Origin: Candidatus Obscuribacterales bacterium
GTDB lineage: Bacteria; Cyanobacteriota; Vampirovibrionia; Obscuribacterales; Obscuribacteraceae
Assembly (NCBI GenBank): GCA_019637435.1
Contig: JAHBVO010000006.1
Coordinates: 62,001-126,000, forward strand
Direction of reading: 5' to 3'
Length of the DNA: 64,000 nucleotides
Positions 33,407 to 43,192 of this stretch are shown here, one piece after another. The notes under the pieces were generated by a model that saw only the letters and a program-made list of their open reading frames with translations, had not been told where the DNA came from and searched no databases. Numbering within the stretch: the stretch's first letter is position 1; each line of letters starts with the position of its first letter. The position numbers and the translations under genes are program-made.

Positions 33407-35020
33407 CTACACCAAAAGGCGTTTCAAAACTTTGCCTGTGGAATTTCGAGGAAGAGCATCTCGAAGTTCAACAATCTTTGGCACCTTATATGGTGCCAAC
33501 ACCTGCGAACAAAACTCTCTGACTTCGTCCTCAGTCAATCGACTTCCGGGTCTGGGCACCACGACCGCTTTGACGCGCTCTCCCATAAACTTGTCGGGAA
33601 CTCCGATGACAGCGACTTCAAGAACATTCTCAAGGCGCATGATTGCAGTTTCGACCTCGCGCGGGTAGACGTTCTGCCCACCGCGAATGATCATCTCTTT
33701 TGTACGTCCACTGATGTAAAGGTAGCCGTCTTCATCGAAATATCCAAGATCGCCTGTCAGAAACAAACCATCCTTGAGACACTCGGCACTGGCTTCGGGC
33801 TGTTTGTAATAACCCTGCATCACGTTGGGTCCTTTAATGGCAACCTGACCGATACTTTCTTTGCCTGCCGGCAGCGGTCGCAAGTTAGCATCTACTACGA
33901 CAAGTTGGATGCCTGGAACTTTCGGTCCGACCGAGCCAAACTTCCTGGGTCCTCGGAGCGGTGTCAGCGTCGCAATACAAGTCGTCTCAGTCAGCGCATA
34001 TCCTTCCAAAACCGGAACGCCAAGCTGATCGTCAAGGCGCGTCAAAAGCTCAGCTTCGAGCGGTGCAGCGCCACATAACCCATACCGAAGCGATGAAAGG
34101 TCGTAGCTGTTCTTTTCCAATTCAAGAGATAGAAATTGATACATCGCAGGCACTGCCGGCATGACAGTGACACCACGATTTTCAATCGTTTTCAAAACCA
34201 CTGCTGGATCGAACTTCTCGACGATTACCATCCCGCCACCCTGGCTTACCATGCCCAGCATGACGACAGTCAGTCCGTATATGTGACACAACGGCAAAAC
34301 GGCAAGAATTCGATCCGATGAGGTGAAATCCAGAATCGCGCGTTTCATCTCGATTGCAGCAATCAGATTTCCATGAGTCAACATGGCACCTTTAGGTTTA
34401 CCAGTAGTTCCCGAGGTGTAAACCAGGACTGCAAGGTGCTCTTGACCAATGCTCACTCCGTGGTCGGCAAGCTGTCTGGCTGCAGAAGAAGATTCACTTT
34501 CGACTTTGGCGAGTGCTTCACGATCTAGTGTGACTATGTATTTACCAGATGTTTGCTCAATCCTTTTGTCACCTTTGTAGGTGAGCGTGAATATCACATC
34601 AAGCTCTCGAAGCTTTGGCAACGAAGCTTCGAGCTCAGCACACAACTGTTCGTGAAGGATGACGCCCCTGGCTTCGGAGTCGCTGAGAATGTGGGCAATC
34701 TCGTCCGCTTTCAACAAAGGATTGATCGGAACTACGGTTGCGCCGGCGTGAACCACCGCAAAAAATGCCGCAATAAAGTCCGGGTGATTTGGAAAGAAGA
34801 CGCCGACCTTGTCACCATATTTGATACCAGCTTCATGCAGGGATATCACAAGCGCCCGGACGCGTTGACCGAGTTCTCCGTAGGTGAGAACCTCATCTCC
34901 GAAGAAAATCGCGGGACTGGCAGACTGCGATTTGACCTGCTCGGTCAGAAGGCCGGCAATCCCCCAGGGAAAAGTTGAATCTGACACAGCTGCAGGCGCC
35001 ATAGTCACAGAGGTATCCAC
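33407..35020 (-). CDS. Acyl-CoA synthetase (AMP-binding family)
   Basis: A 537-residue class I adenylate-forming ligase that activates a carboxylic acid, most likely a medium- or long-chain fatty acid, with ATP and CoA. Conserved cores are seen in order: VYTSGTTGKPKGAMLTHGN (P-loop-like A3), LPLCHIYGL, GYALTETTCIAT (A5), LFLTGDLGYFDEDGYLYI (A7), GRTKEMIIRGGQNVYP (A8 hinge) and LPRNSTGKVLKRLL with the C-terminal catalytic lysine (A10). Length and motif spacing are those of FadD/long-chain-fatty-acid-CoA ligases, but the acid specificity cannot be read. The response regulator follows on the same strand. Confidence 0.88.
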   Translation of the reverse strand: MDTSVTMAPAAVSDSTFPWGIAGLLTEQVKSQSASPAIFFGDEVLTYGELGQRVRALVISLHEAGIKYGDKVGVFFPNHPDFIAAFFAVVHAGATVVPINPLLKADEIAHILSDSEARGVILHEQLCAELEASLPKLRELDVIFTLTYKGDKRIEQTSGKYIVTLDREALAKVESESSSAARQLADHGVSIGQEHLAVLVYTSGTTGKPKGAMLTHGNLIAAIEMKRAILDFTSSDRILAVLPLCHIYGLTVVMLGMVSQGGGMVIVEKFDPAVVLKTIENRGVTVMPAVPAMYQFLSLELEKNSYDLSSLRYGLCGAAPLEAELLTRLDDQLGVPVLEGYALTETTCIATLTPLRGPRKFGSVGPKVPGIQLVVVDANLRPLPAGKESIGQVAIKGPNVMQGYYKQPEASAECLKDGLFLTGDLGYFDEDGYLYISGRTKEMIIRGGQNVYPREVETAIMRLENVLEVAVIGVPDKFMGERVKAVVVPRPGSRLTEDEVREFCSQVLAPYKVPKIVELRDALPRNSTGKVLKRLLV

Positions 35021-35215
35021 GAAGAGATCTCCACTAACGAACCAACCGAGAAAAGAGTGTAGAACATTTAGTTATATAGCTTGTTAATGCTTCTTAACGA
35101 AGGCGAAACCTGAAAGCGTCAAGACAGTTCGGGTTCTTAGAAACGAATTGAACCATCGTTACCGTTCGCAGAAACACGCAGACTGCAGGTCGCACTTGGG
35201 AACAAAACCTATTGC

Positions 35216-37519
35216 CTAACGCGATAAGGATACGCGCTCCTTACGTCCGGCATGCTCGAAATAATATTCGCGTTGCGGCGCGATGTACCCGAAATTAACC
35301 AGATCGCTCTTGAACTCGCCGTTCTCCCACCGCAAAAGCCACTCGTTGTAACCATCTTCCTCGTACTCGAAACTGATTCCATCATCGTCAAGGTACAAAC
35401 CAATAGCCTTATCTCCCCAGATTCTGAAGGTGATCGGCGTCAATTCGTATTCATCGGTAGATTGAATTTGATCGACAAAAGGAATAATCGCACCATCTCG
35501 AACAAAAGCCGGAACATCGTCAAGTTCGAACGAAACCTTGTGCAGACGCCCACCTTCGAGCGCCTTGCCTCCATCGAACGGATGCCAGAGACCTTCAGGA
35601 AGATAAACACTGCGCTCTGTTTGACCGCGCTTGAGAACTGGTGTCACTAAAATATCTCGACCGAATAAAAACTGATCGTCGATCTCCGCAGCAAAATGAT
35701 CTTCCGGATAGTCCCAGATCATCGGACGAACGACCGGTGCTCCTGTGCGCACGTGTTCCCAGAACAACGCACGTATGTATGGAAGCAAACGATAACGCGT
35801 TTCCACAAAATGTCTAATTGCGTCTTCAACCCGCGGGCTGAAAGCCCATGGTTCCTGTTCCGCTCCAGCTTTGGAACAATGATTCCGGAAGAACGGATAA
35901 AACATTCCGACTGCATACCAGCGAGCAAGCAGTTCCGGCGAACAATCATCACCGAATCCACCCACATCGACGCCGCAAAACGGAACACCGCTCAAGCCCA
36001 CGTTTAACAACATCGGAACAGAAATTGCCAGATGCTCCCACCACGACATATTGTCCCCGAGCCAGACAGCGGCATAGCGCTGAATGCCGGCGTAACCGGA
36101 GCGGGTTAATACGAAGGGTCTCTCGTCCGGACGCAATGCCCGAAGCCCTTCGTAAGTGGCGCGACTCATTTGAGCGCCATAGAGATTGCGAACCTCGAAG
36201 TGCCCCACATCACCTTCCGGACTGTGTTGAATAAATAATTGATGGTGCTCTTTGGGCAGCTCGATTGCCTCTAGCGGAAGAGGACATCCTTGTCCTAATA
36301 GACATGGTTCATTCATGTCATTCCAAATTCCGTTCACTCCATTTTCAATGAAGAAACCGTGAAGCGCCGCCCACCACAGACGAACGTCCTGGCGCAGGAA
36401 GTCAGGAAACACACTTTGTCCCGGCCATACCTTTCCATAAAACGGCTTACCATCGGCCTTCTTACAGAAGTAATCGTGCTTACGCCCATCGTTGTATACG
36501 AAATACTTTGCGTCTTTTTTCACGCCAGGGTCAACGATCGTCACAACGCGAAAATTCATGTCCTGCAGTCTGGCTACCGTGTCCCTGAAGTTCGGAAATC
36601 TTTCCGGCGATGTGGTAAAGACCCGGTATTCGTCCATATAATCGATGTCGAGCGTAATGACGTCGCAAGGGATCTTTCGAGCACGAAACTCCTGTGCAAC
36701 TTCAAGCACCGTTTTATCATCCGGATAACTCCAGCGCGATTGATGATGTCCGAGCGACCAGGTCGGCGGAAGTTTAGACCGTCCGGTCAACGCGGTGTAC
36801 GCTGCCAGCAAGTCCGGCAGCGAAGCGTTTGAAAACATATACAACGTCCATCCTCGCCGCGAAAGCAACTCGACGCTTGCGCTTTCGGCCAATTCAACAT
36901 CAAGTGACCAACGTTGACGCGCGGGCGAGTCCAGGAAGATTCCGTGGTATCGCCCCTGGTGCCGGATGATTAAAAACGGAATTGACTTATACATCGGATC
37001 AAAGTTCGGAACATGCGTGCTGTCTCCGTAATTAAACAGAGTATGTACACGCCCCCTCAAATTGAATCCGGAAAGCCGCTCACCAAGTCCAAAACACTTT
37101 GCCTCTGCGGGCAGATTGAAGTAAAAATTCCAGCGACATTCCGAAGACTGTTGCCATTCAAGATTGAACGGCAATTGCTCTTCTACGCTTTTTCTCCAGG
37201 ACAGCGACTCTTCCACATCACCGTCGCCAAGTTGCGCCGTCGCGGTATCTTCCAACAGTGCAAATGATACCGGCGCGGCTTCGGCACCTCTGGGCCACGC
37301 ACAAATTCTGGTTACGGGAACGCCCTGAACTTCAGTGGTGTCTGACGTCCACCCCCCAGCGAAAACATTTTCGGGGCGCTTTTCTTCTCGACCTCTCGTC
37401 TTGATCTTGCGCGCTTCCAACCAATCAGTGGGTGACTCTAGTTGTTTCAATTGACACTCTCCGACGCAAAACAGGTCATGACTCAATCGGCAAACAGACG
37501 CACTGCCGCGAACTTTCAT
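35216..37519 (-). CDS. GH31 alpha-glucosidase
   Basis: A 767-residue glycoside hydrolase family 31 enzyme that releases alpha-linked glucose (or alpha-xylose) from oligosaccharides. The N-terminal beta-sandwich has the FGLGERLSGFNLRG segment. The barrel carries SLGHHQSRWSY, CDVITLDIDYMD, the nucleophile region NGIWNDMNEP, and the acid/base region VWLGDNMSWWEHL. The C-terminal sandwiches include LFGRDILVTPV and VYLPEGLWHPF. It has no signal peptide and is probably cytosolic. A GTG at 37546 would add nine residues, and neither start has a good Shine-Dalgarno sequence. It stands between the acyl-CoA synthetase and the pseudo-caspase operon, with gaps of about 175-195 bases, so it is likely a single transcription unit. 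Confidence 0.93.
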   Translation of the reverse strand: MKVRGSASVCRLSHDLFCVGECQLKQLESPTDWLEARKIKTRGREEKRPENVFAGGWTSDTTEVQGVPVTRICAWPRGAEAAPVSFALLEDTATAQLGDGDVEESLSWRKSVEEQLPFNLEWQQSSECRWNFYFNLPAEAKCFGLGERLSGFNLRGRVHTLFNYGDSTHVPNFDPMYKSIPFLIIRHQGRYHGIFLDSPARQRWSLDVELAESASVELLSRRGWTLYMFSNASLPDLLAAYTALTGRSKLPPTWSLGHHQSRWSYPDDKTVLEVAQEFRARKIPCDVITLDIDYMDEYRVFTTSPERFPNFRDTVARLQDMNFRVVTIVDPGVKKDAKYFVYNDGRKHDYFCKKADGKPFYGKVWPGQSVFPDFLRQDVRLWWAALHGFFIENGVNGIWNDMNEPCLLGQGCPLPLEAIELPKEHHQLFIQHSPEGDVGHFEVRNLYGAQMSRATYEGLRALRPDERPFVLTRSGYAGIQRYAAVWLGDNMSWWEHLAISVPMLLNVGLSGVPFCGVDVGGFGDDCSPELLARWYAVGMFYPFFRNHCSKAGAEQEPWAFSPRVEDAIRHFVETRYRLLPYIRALFWEHVRTGAPVVRPMIWDYPEDHFAAEIDDQFLFGRDILVTPVLKRGQTERSVYLPEGLWHPFDGGKALEGGRLHKVSFELDDVPAFVRDGAIIPFVDQIQSTDEYELTPITFRIWGDKAIGLYLDDDGISFEYEEDGYNEWLLRWENGEFKSDLVNFGYIAPQREYYFEHAGRKERVSLSR

Positions 37520-37694
37520 GACAACCGCGCGCGGAAACGCACGCACCTGATAAGTTTATCACCGAGACGATTTTTTTAATTCATCCAGAGGCTACTTTGG
37601 ATCTCACTTCCAATTAGATTTTGCGTTTGCGCTAAGTGCGTCACTAATAAATCATTCCGCAACGGTTGCAAAAGAGTCGCGCAGCTGAGCAAAT

Positions 37695-39482
37695 CTATTG
37701 AGTTACTTTCTTCAGCTCTTCAAGACGTTTTTGAACTTCGTCCACCCGCTTGTCCTCTTTAGAGGTTCCATCAACAAAGCGTGTCCAAGCTTGAATAGCG
37801 CCAGCGGTGTCCTTCGTTTTCTCAAGCGCCTGTCCGAGTACGTAGTAGTACTCGGTCTCATGAGCGCCCAATTCGAGTGCCTCGCGATAGGCCGCATGAG
37901 CGGCGTGTTCATCCTTGTTTGCCATGAGCAGATTGCCAAGGTTTACGAGAGCATCGAACGAGTGTTCGTCAAGAAACACTGCTTCCTGAGCTTCCGAGAT
38001 AGCTTGTTTCAGTTTGCCTTGTTTGACGAGCACGTCGCTCATTCTGACTCGAAGACCAGCGTCACCTGGATACAAAGTCACTGCATGAGTAAGCAATTCA
38101 GAAGCTCGATCGTACTGCTCGGATTCCTGAGCGGCATTTGCCAGATTATCAATCGCGCTCAAGTTCTTATCATTCAATCTGTAAGCCTCTTGCCACTCTT
38201 CGGTGGAATTTTGTCCGAGGCGATCCTGCGTTCTTGCGACCCATGAGTGATAGCTGCTGACGAATGGAGATACTTTGGTAGCTTCTTTGTATTCCGCAAG
38301 AGCATTTTCATGCTCGCCTTTAAACTGCAATAGCCGTCCCAACAAATAATGCCCAGCTCCAAAGCTGGGATTTTCCTTCAGGTGTTCACGAACGGTAGCG
38401 ATCATAGATTCGACCGAGCCTTTGAATTCTTCGGAAATCGAACTCGGCGATGTCGAATCTTCAAGCTTGCGCAACGGAGCCGACGAGTCGGACCAGCCCT
38501 CTAGTTTCGCTCGATTAGCACGATACTGATCCAGCAACTCCTGCCCCTTCGAGTATATCTCCTGCCCTTTGAGATACAGAGCGATTTCTTCCGGAAGTTT
38601 GGATACAGGATCTTCTGCTTTCACGCTCAAGTTGATCGCTGAAGTGTTATTTTTAGACAACATGACCGGTGTTTGAACCTTACACCCGGCACAATCCTTC
38701 GCAGTGTCATATACGGTGTCATTGCGAATCTTATTGAAGAGGTCGCTGATGGAACCCTCTTCCTTACCAATAGTCAGATCCTCAGCAAAATTGTCAGAGA
38801 AGTAGGTCCCCCAAGTAGGCTGTCCCGGCTTGCTCGAGCAGAGTACCGTGAAGTTGTCACCGATATCATTGTGGTGAATCGAGACATTGTATCTGCCGAA
38901 CGCAGTCTTGAGACCCGCCATCATCTCCGGTGCACCGCTGAATGATGTTTGAAAAACCATCACGATGTCCTTGGCATGAACATTCGTTTTCACTATATGA
39001 AGAATATCGTCGACCGAAATCGCGGAGGTGAAGAAATTGGAAAGCCTTGTATCGTACGGCAGAAGATAAACCTTCCCGTCACTGGAAGGAAAGCATTGAT
39101 TGGCAAAAAACAAAACGACCAGATCAGACTTGCGACTCAACGTACCGAGCCAGGGTTTCGACAATGTAGAGAAAATCGCTTGCCTGGTGGCGTCGCGATT
39201 GACCATCAGGCGCACGTGATCTTTAGCAAATCCCTTTGCCTGCAACGCATCACTGACCCGCTTCGCTGTTTCATCCAGTTGCAGCACCGTATTCAGTGCT
39301 GGGTCTTGGTGAGAGTCGATGCCGATAACCACAGCCCATTTGTCACCGTATTTGGTGAACTGTCCGGAGCGGGAACCGGAACTTTCCTTTTCCGACGCGG
39401 CGGAGGCTGGCGCGTTCACAACCAGGTTACCGGCAGACAATACCAACAGCGATACCAGAGCAGGCCAGATTCGATTTTTCAT
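37695..39482 (-). CDS. Exported pseudo-caspase with TPR repeats
   Basis: A 595-residue protein with a signal peptide (residues 1 to about 29) and a caspase-fold (C14-like) domain (about 45-290). At least five TPR units follow in the C-terminal half (for example GHYLLGRLLQFKGEHENALAEY, AIDNLANAAQESEQYDRA and ALVNLGNLLMANKDEHAAHA regions). The caspase core is recognisable: KWAVVIGIDSH, then LVVLFFANQC...GKVYLLPYD where active members read FxFSGHG...G..yLLP.D, then DIVMVFQTSFSGA where they read D.CHSG. The catalytic His is thus Gln (Q129) and the catalytic Cys is Ser (S180). It is probably a non-proteolytic scaffold. It is the last gene of a three-gene operon; the TTG at 39488 is in frame, but the ATG at 39482 is preferred. 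Confidence 0.8.
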   Translation of the reverse strand: MKNRIWPALVSLLVLSAGNLVVNAPASAASEKESSGSRSGQFTKYGDKWAVVIGIDSHQDPALNTVLQLDETAKRVSDALQAKGFAKDHVRLMVNRDATRQAIFSTLSKPWLGTLSRKSDLVVLFFANQCFPSSDGKVYLLPYDTRLSNFFTSAISVDDILHIVKTNVHAKDIVMVFQTSFSGAPEMMAGLKTAFGRYNVSIHHNDIGDNFTVLCSSKPGQPTWGTYFSDNFAEDLTIGKEEGSISDLFNKIRNDTVYDTAKDCAGCKVQTPVMLSKNNTSAINLSVKAEDPVSKLPEEIALYLKGQEIYSKGQELLDQYRANRAKLEGWSDSSAPLRKLEDSTSPSSISEEFKGSVESMIATVREHLKENPSFGAGHYLLGRLLQFKGEHENALAEYKEATKVSPFVSSYHSWVARTQDRLGQNSTEEWQEAYRLNDKNLSAIDNLANAAQESEQYDRASELLTHAVTLYPGDAGLRVRMSDVLVKQGKLKQAISEAQEAVFLDEHSFDALVNLGNLLMANKDEHAAHAAYREALELGAHETEYYYVLGQALEKTKDTAGAIQAWTRFVDGTSKEDKRVDEVQKRLEELKKVTQ

Positions 39483-39494
39483 TTCCAACTAATT

Positions 39495-40271
39495 TTATTG
39501 AAGTATTTTCTTGAGTCCGTCGGTAACGTTGTTTTCAGCGTAACCGATCGTATAGGTTACCACTTCTCCGTCAGTATTGAGGAAAACAACCGTCGGAATT
39601 GGGCTCACTTCGTATTGATCGACGAGCTTCTCGTTCTTGGGATCGTCGATGTCGACTTTCATGATCGAGATCTTGTCGCCATACTCTTGCTTTGCCTTAT
39701 CGAGCGCCTTGTCCATGCTGCGGCAAGGTTGGCACCAGGCCGCGTAAAAGTCAATGACAGTCGGACGCGGTTCATCACCATCTCCACGCATTCTAGAGAT
39801 TCCGAACATTGAGGCAAGCATTCTTGTATCCGAGCCGGTACGCGGTTTCATCAAGTCTTTCGGCAATTTCATCATTAGAGCATTAGCTTTCTGCGAGAAA
39901 GCGTTGCCTTTGCCTACCCGCACTGCGGTTCTCAAATAGCGCGCTGCCGTTTTTGCGTCTCCAGCTTTGAGACTTGCTTCACCTGCCAGGTATTGTCCCT
40001 CAGCGCTCTGCGGATTGGTTTTCAAATAAGCTTCAATCGCCGTCAACGCCTTCTTCGCATTACCTTTGGCAAGATCGGCTCTGGCCGCCGTAAACGGAGA
40101 TGGTTTCGCGGAAGTGGTCGGTTTAGCACTCGCAGTCCCGGTCTTCGCGCTCTTTGTCACAGCGTTCGGACTCACGGCGCCGGCGCCGGCGTAGGCGCCA
40201 GCGGCTACAACCAGGACCAACGACGATATCGCTGCTGCCTGCAACTTGTCGCGTCGTTTTGAAGATTTCAT
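39495..40271 (-). CDS. TPR-thioredoxin fusion protein
   Basis: A 258-residue protein. An N-terminal signal peptide or anchor (about 12-32) is followed by an Ala/Thr/Lys/Pro-rich linker and two TPR-like units (about 58-125; DLAKGNAKKALTAIEAYLK and AGEASLKAGDAKTAARYL). A thioredoxin fold (about 165-258) comes last, with active site WCQPC, a cis-proline region IPTVVFL, and FYAAW. The active-site dipeptide is Gln-Pro rather than the cytosolic Gly-Pro. Placement outside the cytoplasm suggests a thiol oxidoreductase for envelope proteins. It lies between the alpha/beta hydrolase (26-base gap) and the pseudo-caspase (12-base gap) in one operon. Confidence 0.87.
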   Translation of the reverse strand: MKSSKRRDKLQAAAISSLVLVVAAGAYAGAGAVSPNAVTKSAKTGTASAKPTTSAKPSPFTAARADLAKGNAKKALTAIEAYLKTNPQSAEGQYLAGEASLKAGDAKTAARYLRTAVRVGKGNAFSQKANALMMKLPKDLMKPRTGSDTRMLASMFGISRMRGDGDEPRPTVIDFYAAWCQPCRSMDKALDKAKQEYGDKISIMKVDIDDPKNEKLVDQYEVSPIPTVVFLNTDGEVVTYTIGYAENNVTDGLKKILQ

Positions 40272-40297
40272 ACTAATAACCTCTCTTACAGTCGGGT

Positions 40298-41485
40298 CTA
40301 TTTTAGATCGCTTGTTCCGCCAGTTCCCTTGTCCGCGTGCTTGTCAGATTGTGCATCAGCACGCTTCTCACTTTGGTCTTCAGTTTTCTTGCCAGTCGAT
40401 TCTTCGATTGCTTTTCCGGGCTCCTGCTCGGTCTGCTTCTCAGTCTTTTCTGCCTTCTCCTCAGCTTGCGCCTCCCCCGAAGCCGGTTTTGGCAAGCGCG
40501 CCGTGATCCAGGAATCAACCGTAGCGATTTCCTGATCTGTAAACTGGTTCTCCTCGAAAATTAGGTGCTCCGCATTCGGAATTAAAACAATTTGTCGATC
40601 AGCGGTACTCAAGTGGTTGAAGAGTTCCACAGTACCCTCCGGTCGCACTAGCTTATCCTGACAGCCCTGCACGATCAGGACGGATGTTTTCACAATATTC
40701 TTTGCGCAATCGTGGTTTCCATTCATAAAGTTCTGAAACTGCAAAAGCTCTTTCGGCGACATCTTCACTCTGGCAAGCGGATCCTCGAGCCAGGCTTTGC
40801 GAACTTCTTCCTTTTGAGTTGCTTGTGTCACAACGCCTTCGCCAATATTGATCTCTTTATTTTTGTTGCTCAAATAAGACAATGCAACTTTCAAACTTGT
40901 TTTCGCCTGGTTGAAGCGATCGCCGGCCGGAACCGATGAGATCAAACCGTCTACCAATTCAGGGTAAAGCGATGTCACACGCAAAGCTATTGCACCACCC
41001 ATCGATTCGCCAAGGAGGAAAACCGGCACGCCTGGATGCGCTCGACGCACAACTTTCAAAGTAGTACGGACATCATTCAAACAGAGATCGAAATCGACCT
41101 TTTCCTGACCCTTGTTCTCCATCCAGGCGCCGAAACCGCGAACATCAATCGCGTATACCGCATAACCCATGTCTGCCATGCGCTTGCCAAACGGCTCGTA
41201 AGTTCCGTTGTGCAAACCCAGACCATGGACGCATACCAGCACAGCTTGTATTGGCTTGTCACGGTTCACCCACGCTAAGCACGGAGCTGTGCCGCGCACG
41301 GCAGATTTGTTTTTCTGCGATTTGCCCTTGCCGCGCACCACCACTTGCTTCTTCCCAGGTTTTGAAGCACTGTCGCCCTGCTGGGCGTTTGTCTCAACGC
41401 TAGGGCTGGCATAAACGCCCGCGTCAAGTGACGTGGCAAAAGCCAGCAACAGCGTCAGAGCTTGAATCGGTCGAGTCAGTTTCAC
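40298..41485 (-). CDS. Exported alpha/beta hydrolase, monoglyceride-lipase-like
   Basis: A 395-residue protein with an N-terminal signal peptide (about 1-26) and a short basic linker (GKKQVVVRGKGKSQKNK). An alpha/beta hydrolase domain (about 70-325) follows. The nucleophile elbow is FLLGESMGGAIAL, the oxyanion strand is VLVCVHGLGLHNGTY, the acid is in LIVQGCQDKLVRPEG and the histidine is in LIPNAEHLIFEEN. These motifs match the monoacylglycerol lipase/lysophospholipase branch. The last ~65 residues are a highly charged Lys/Glu/Asp tail, probably disordered. It is the first gene of the operon with the TPR-thioredoxin and pseudo-caspase genes, so the three may act together in the envelope. Confidence 0.85.
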   Translation of the reverse strand: MKLTRPIQALTLLLAFATSLDAGVYASPSVETNAQQGDSASKPGKKQVVVRGKGKSQKNKSAVRGTAPCLAWVNRDKPIQAVLVCVHGLGLHNGTYEPFGKRMADMGYAVYAIDVRGFGAWMENKGQEKVDFDLCLNDVRTTLKVVRRAHPGVPVFLLGESMGGAIALRVTSLYPELVDGLISSVPAGDRFNQAKTSLKVALSYLSNKNKEINIGEGVVTQATQKEEVRKAWLEDPLARVKMSPKELLQFQNFMNGNHDCAKNIVKTSVLIVQGCQDKLVRPEGTVELFNHLSTADRQIVLIPNAEHLIFEENQFTDQEIATVDSWITARLPKPASGEAQAEEKAEKTEKQTEQEPGKAIEESTGKKTEDQSEKRADAQSDKHADKGTGGTSDLK

Positions 41486-41828
41486 AAAAATGCAATGTCT
41501 ATCGACAGTAGGCGGACGTTTTGACCTTCTGTATGGACCATGATAGCGAACGCTGCTTGAAATCGCTGAAATCAGGCGTTTTTGTTAACCTCTCAGCCGG
41601 GATTTTTACAGTACTCGAGCAAAGTGCGAACGATTCGATTTCGATTAGTGAGAACTTATTTAAGGGACGGCAAATTTTCATGATTCGGGATTGCCCTTCC
41701 TGAGCCACGCTCGCTCGATTTCTTTCAGCGAAGCCTGCCGCATATACGCAAACTAATACAGGCTTAAATCGGAAATCCTTTACTGATTAAGGACAATATA
41801 GTCACTATCGGAAAATAGAAGATTACCA
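41486..41828. other. Divergent intergenic region
   Basis: About 340 bases lie between the minus-strand hydrolase operon and the plus-strand membrane protein gene. They are AT-rich near 41640-41700 and 41780-41815, probably promoters. The 60-codon frame at 41521-41703 has no ribosome binding site or recognised product and is not called. Confidence 0.5.
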
Positions 41829-43190
41829 TTGACCGCAAGTCCTGACAGACCGAGGAACGCGCGTAACACTGGCAGCAGTGTCGATACATCTTTGCGCACG
41901 GTTGAACCGTTAACAGTCATCCAGCCACCGGACGTAGCTCTGGAGGCGCCTCCAGAGCGAACAGTCGAGAGAAAACCTACCGGCGCTCGAGAGCAGAGTC
42001 AAAAGCTCTCGTTTCTGAACCTTTCATCTTTCGTTGCCACAACAACCGCGGATATTTTCTCTATTCTCGCAGTCTCACCATTTGTTCTCTTCACGGGTCC
42101 GGAACAAACCGATACCGCATTCGGTATCATTGTTCCCGTCACGATTCTCTGTGTGGCACCATTGCTCGGCGCGACTCTCGCGGCAAAACTTCAACCTTCG
42201 CTCCTGGCTCTATCTTCATGCGGAGCTCGCCTGGTCATAGCCTCTTCGCTTTTCGGAAGCCTTGGCGGAATGCAAATGACCGCGAACACCATAATTCTAA
42301 GTATTGCCTTTATCTGGGGACTTCGCCTTCAAGAAGTATCCGCATCGCCACTGGACAAGACAAAAACAGGGAGAATTTTTCTTTGCACATACCCGCTCCT
42401 GGCACTATTGGCGGTGCTCAAATTGTTCGAGCAACTGCAGCCATCATTCATGCCGACAGCACTATCTCTCTATGCCGTCGGGTTAGTTTTACTGGGGTTG
42501 GATCAAATTATCACCAGGATTAGAACCACGGGCAATACCATACAGCGTGACTTGAAGGCTCAATCAGACGAGGCAAACGCTGTCCAGACGGCAGGGAAGA
42601 AAGCGTTCACTACAGAAGTGTACGAAGTATTGCTTTCAGTCATGGCAGCCGTCCTACCGGTGGCTTCCGTGATTCTCGTGATAACGGATCAGGGACTTCC
42701 GGCACCAATGCTCCGGTATGACGTCCTCGCCAGTCTCGCCGGTTTCAGTATCGGAGCGGTGGCAACCTCAATAATAAGTCAAAAGTACTGGTTTAAAATT
42801 ACACATTTGCACATGGCATTTGTCGTTTTTCTAGGCATCCTTCTAATTTCTCGTACCTCGATTCTTGCTTTATCCGCTCTGCTTTTCACAAGCGTGATCG
42901 CAGGTGCCATCACGATGACCGTGAACCAAACACGGTGGCAAAAGCCAGTTACACTATCGTTGCTCGTGCTAGCTTCCTATTGTTCATATCTCTATCTCAC
43001 ACCGTTTCAAAGCACGTGGATGCCAATCCACGCGCTGCGAATGTTGGTTGGAAACATGTTGATAGTTTCAGTCGCTGCCTTGTTCGTCTCGACCAGGGGG
43101 CGAGCCACGATCATCGCTCTGGCAAGGAAGATATTGCGCGCGAAAAACAGTGGTGGCGCATTCAATACCAGCTCCGATCGGAGCATTTAA
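41829..43190 (+). CDS. Polytopic membrane protein, unknown function
   Basis: A protein of about 453 residues with roughly twelve hydrophobic segments between residues 60 and 435, after a polar N-terminal tail of about 60 residues and a loop near 235-265 rich in Gln, Asp and Ala. I do not recognise a transporter signature. The topology would suit a permease or flippase-like protein. The start codon is TTG, with AGAAG about 8 bases upstream. No ATG occurs in frame before the middle of the protein, so the N-terminal boundary is uncertain. Its stop codon is followed after two bases by the ATG of the RNA methyltransferase gene, indicating one operon. Confidence 0.65.
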   Translation: MTASPDRPRNARNTGSSVDTSLRTVEPLTVIQPPDVALEAPPERTVERKPTGAREQSQKLSFLNLSSFVATTTADIFSILAVSPFVLFTGPEQTDTAFGIIVPVTILCVAPLLGATLAAKLQPSLLALSSCGARLVIASSLFGSLGGMQMTANTIILSIAFIWGLRLQEVSASPLDKTKTGRIFLCTYPLLALLAVLKLFEQLQPSFMPTALSLYAVGLVLLGLDQIITRIRTTGNTIQRDLKAQSDEANAVQTAGKKAFTTEVYEVLLSVMAAVLPVASVILVITDQGLPAPMLRYDVLASLAGFSIGAVATSIISQKYWFKITHLHMAFVVFLGILLISRTSILALSALLFTSVIAGAITMTVNQTRWQKPVTLSLLVLASYCSYLYLTPFQSTWMPIHALRMLVGNMLIVSVAALFVSTRGRATIIALARKILRAKNSGGAFNTSSDRSI

Positions 43191-43192
43191 CA

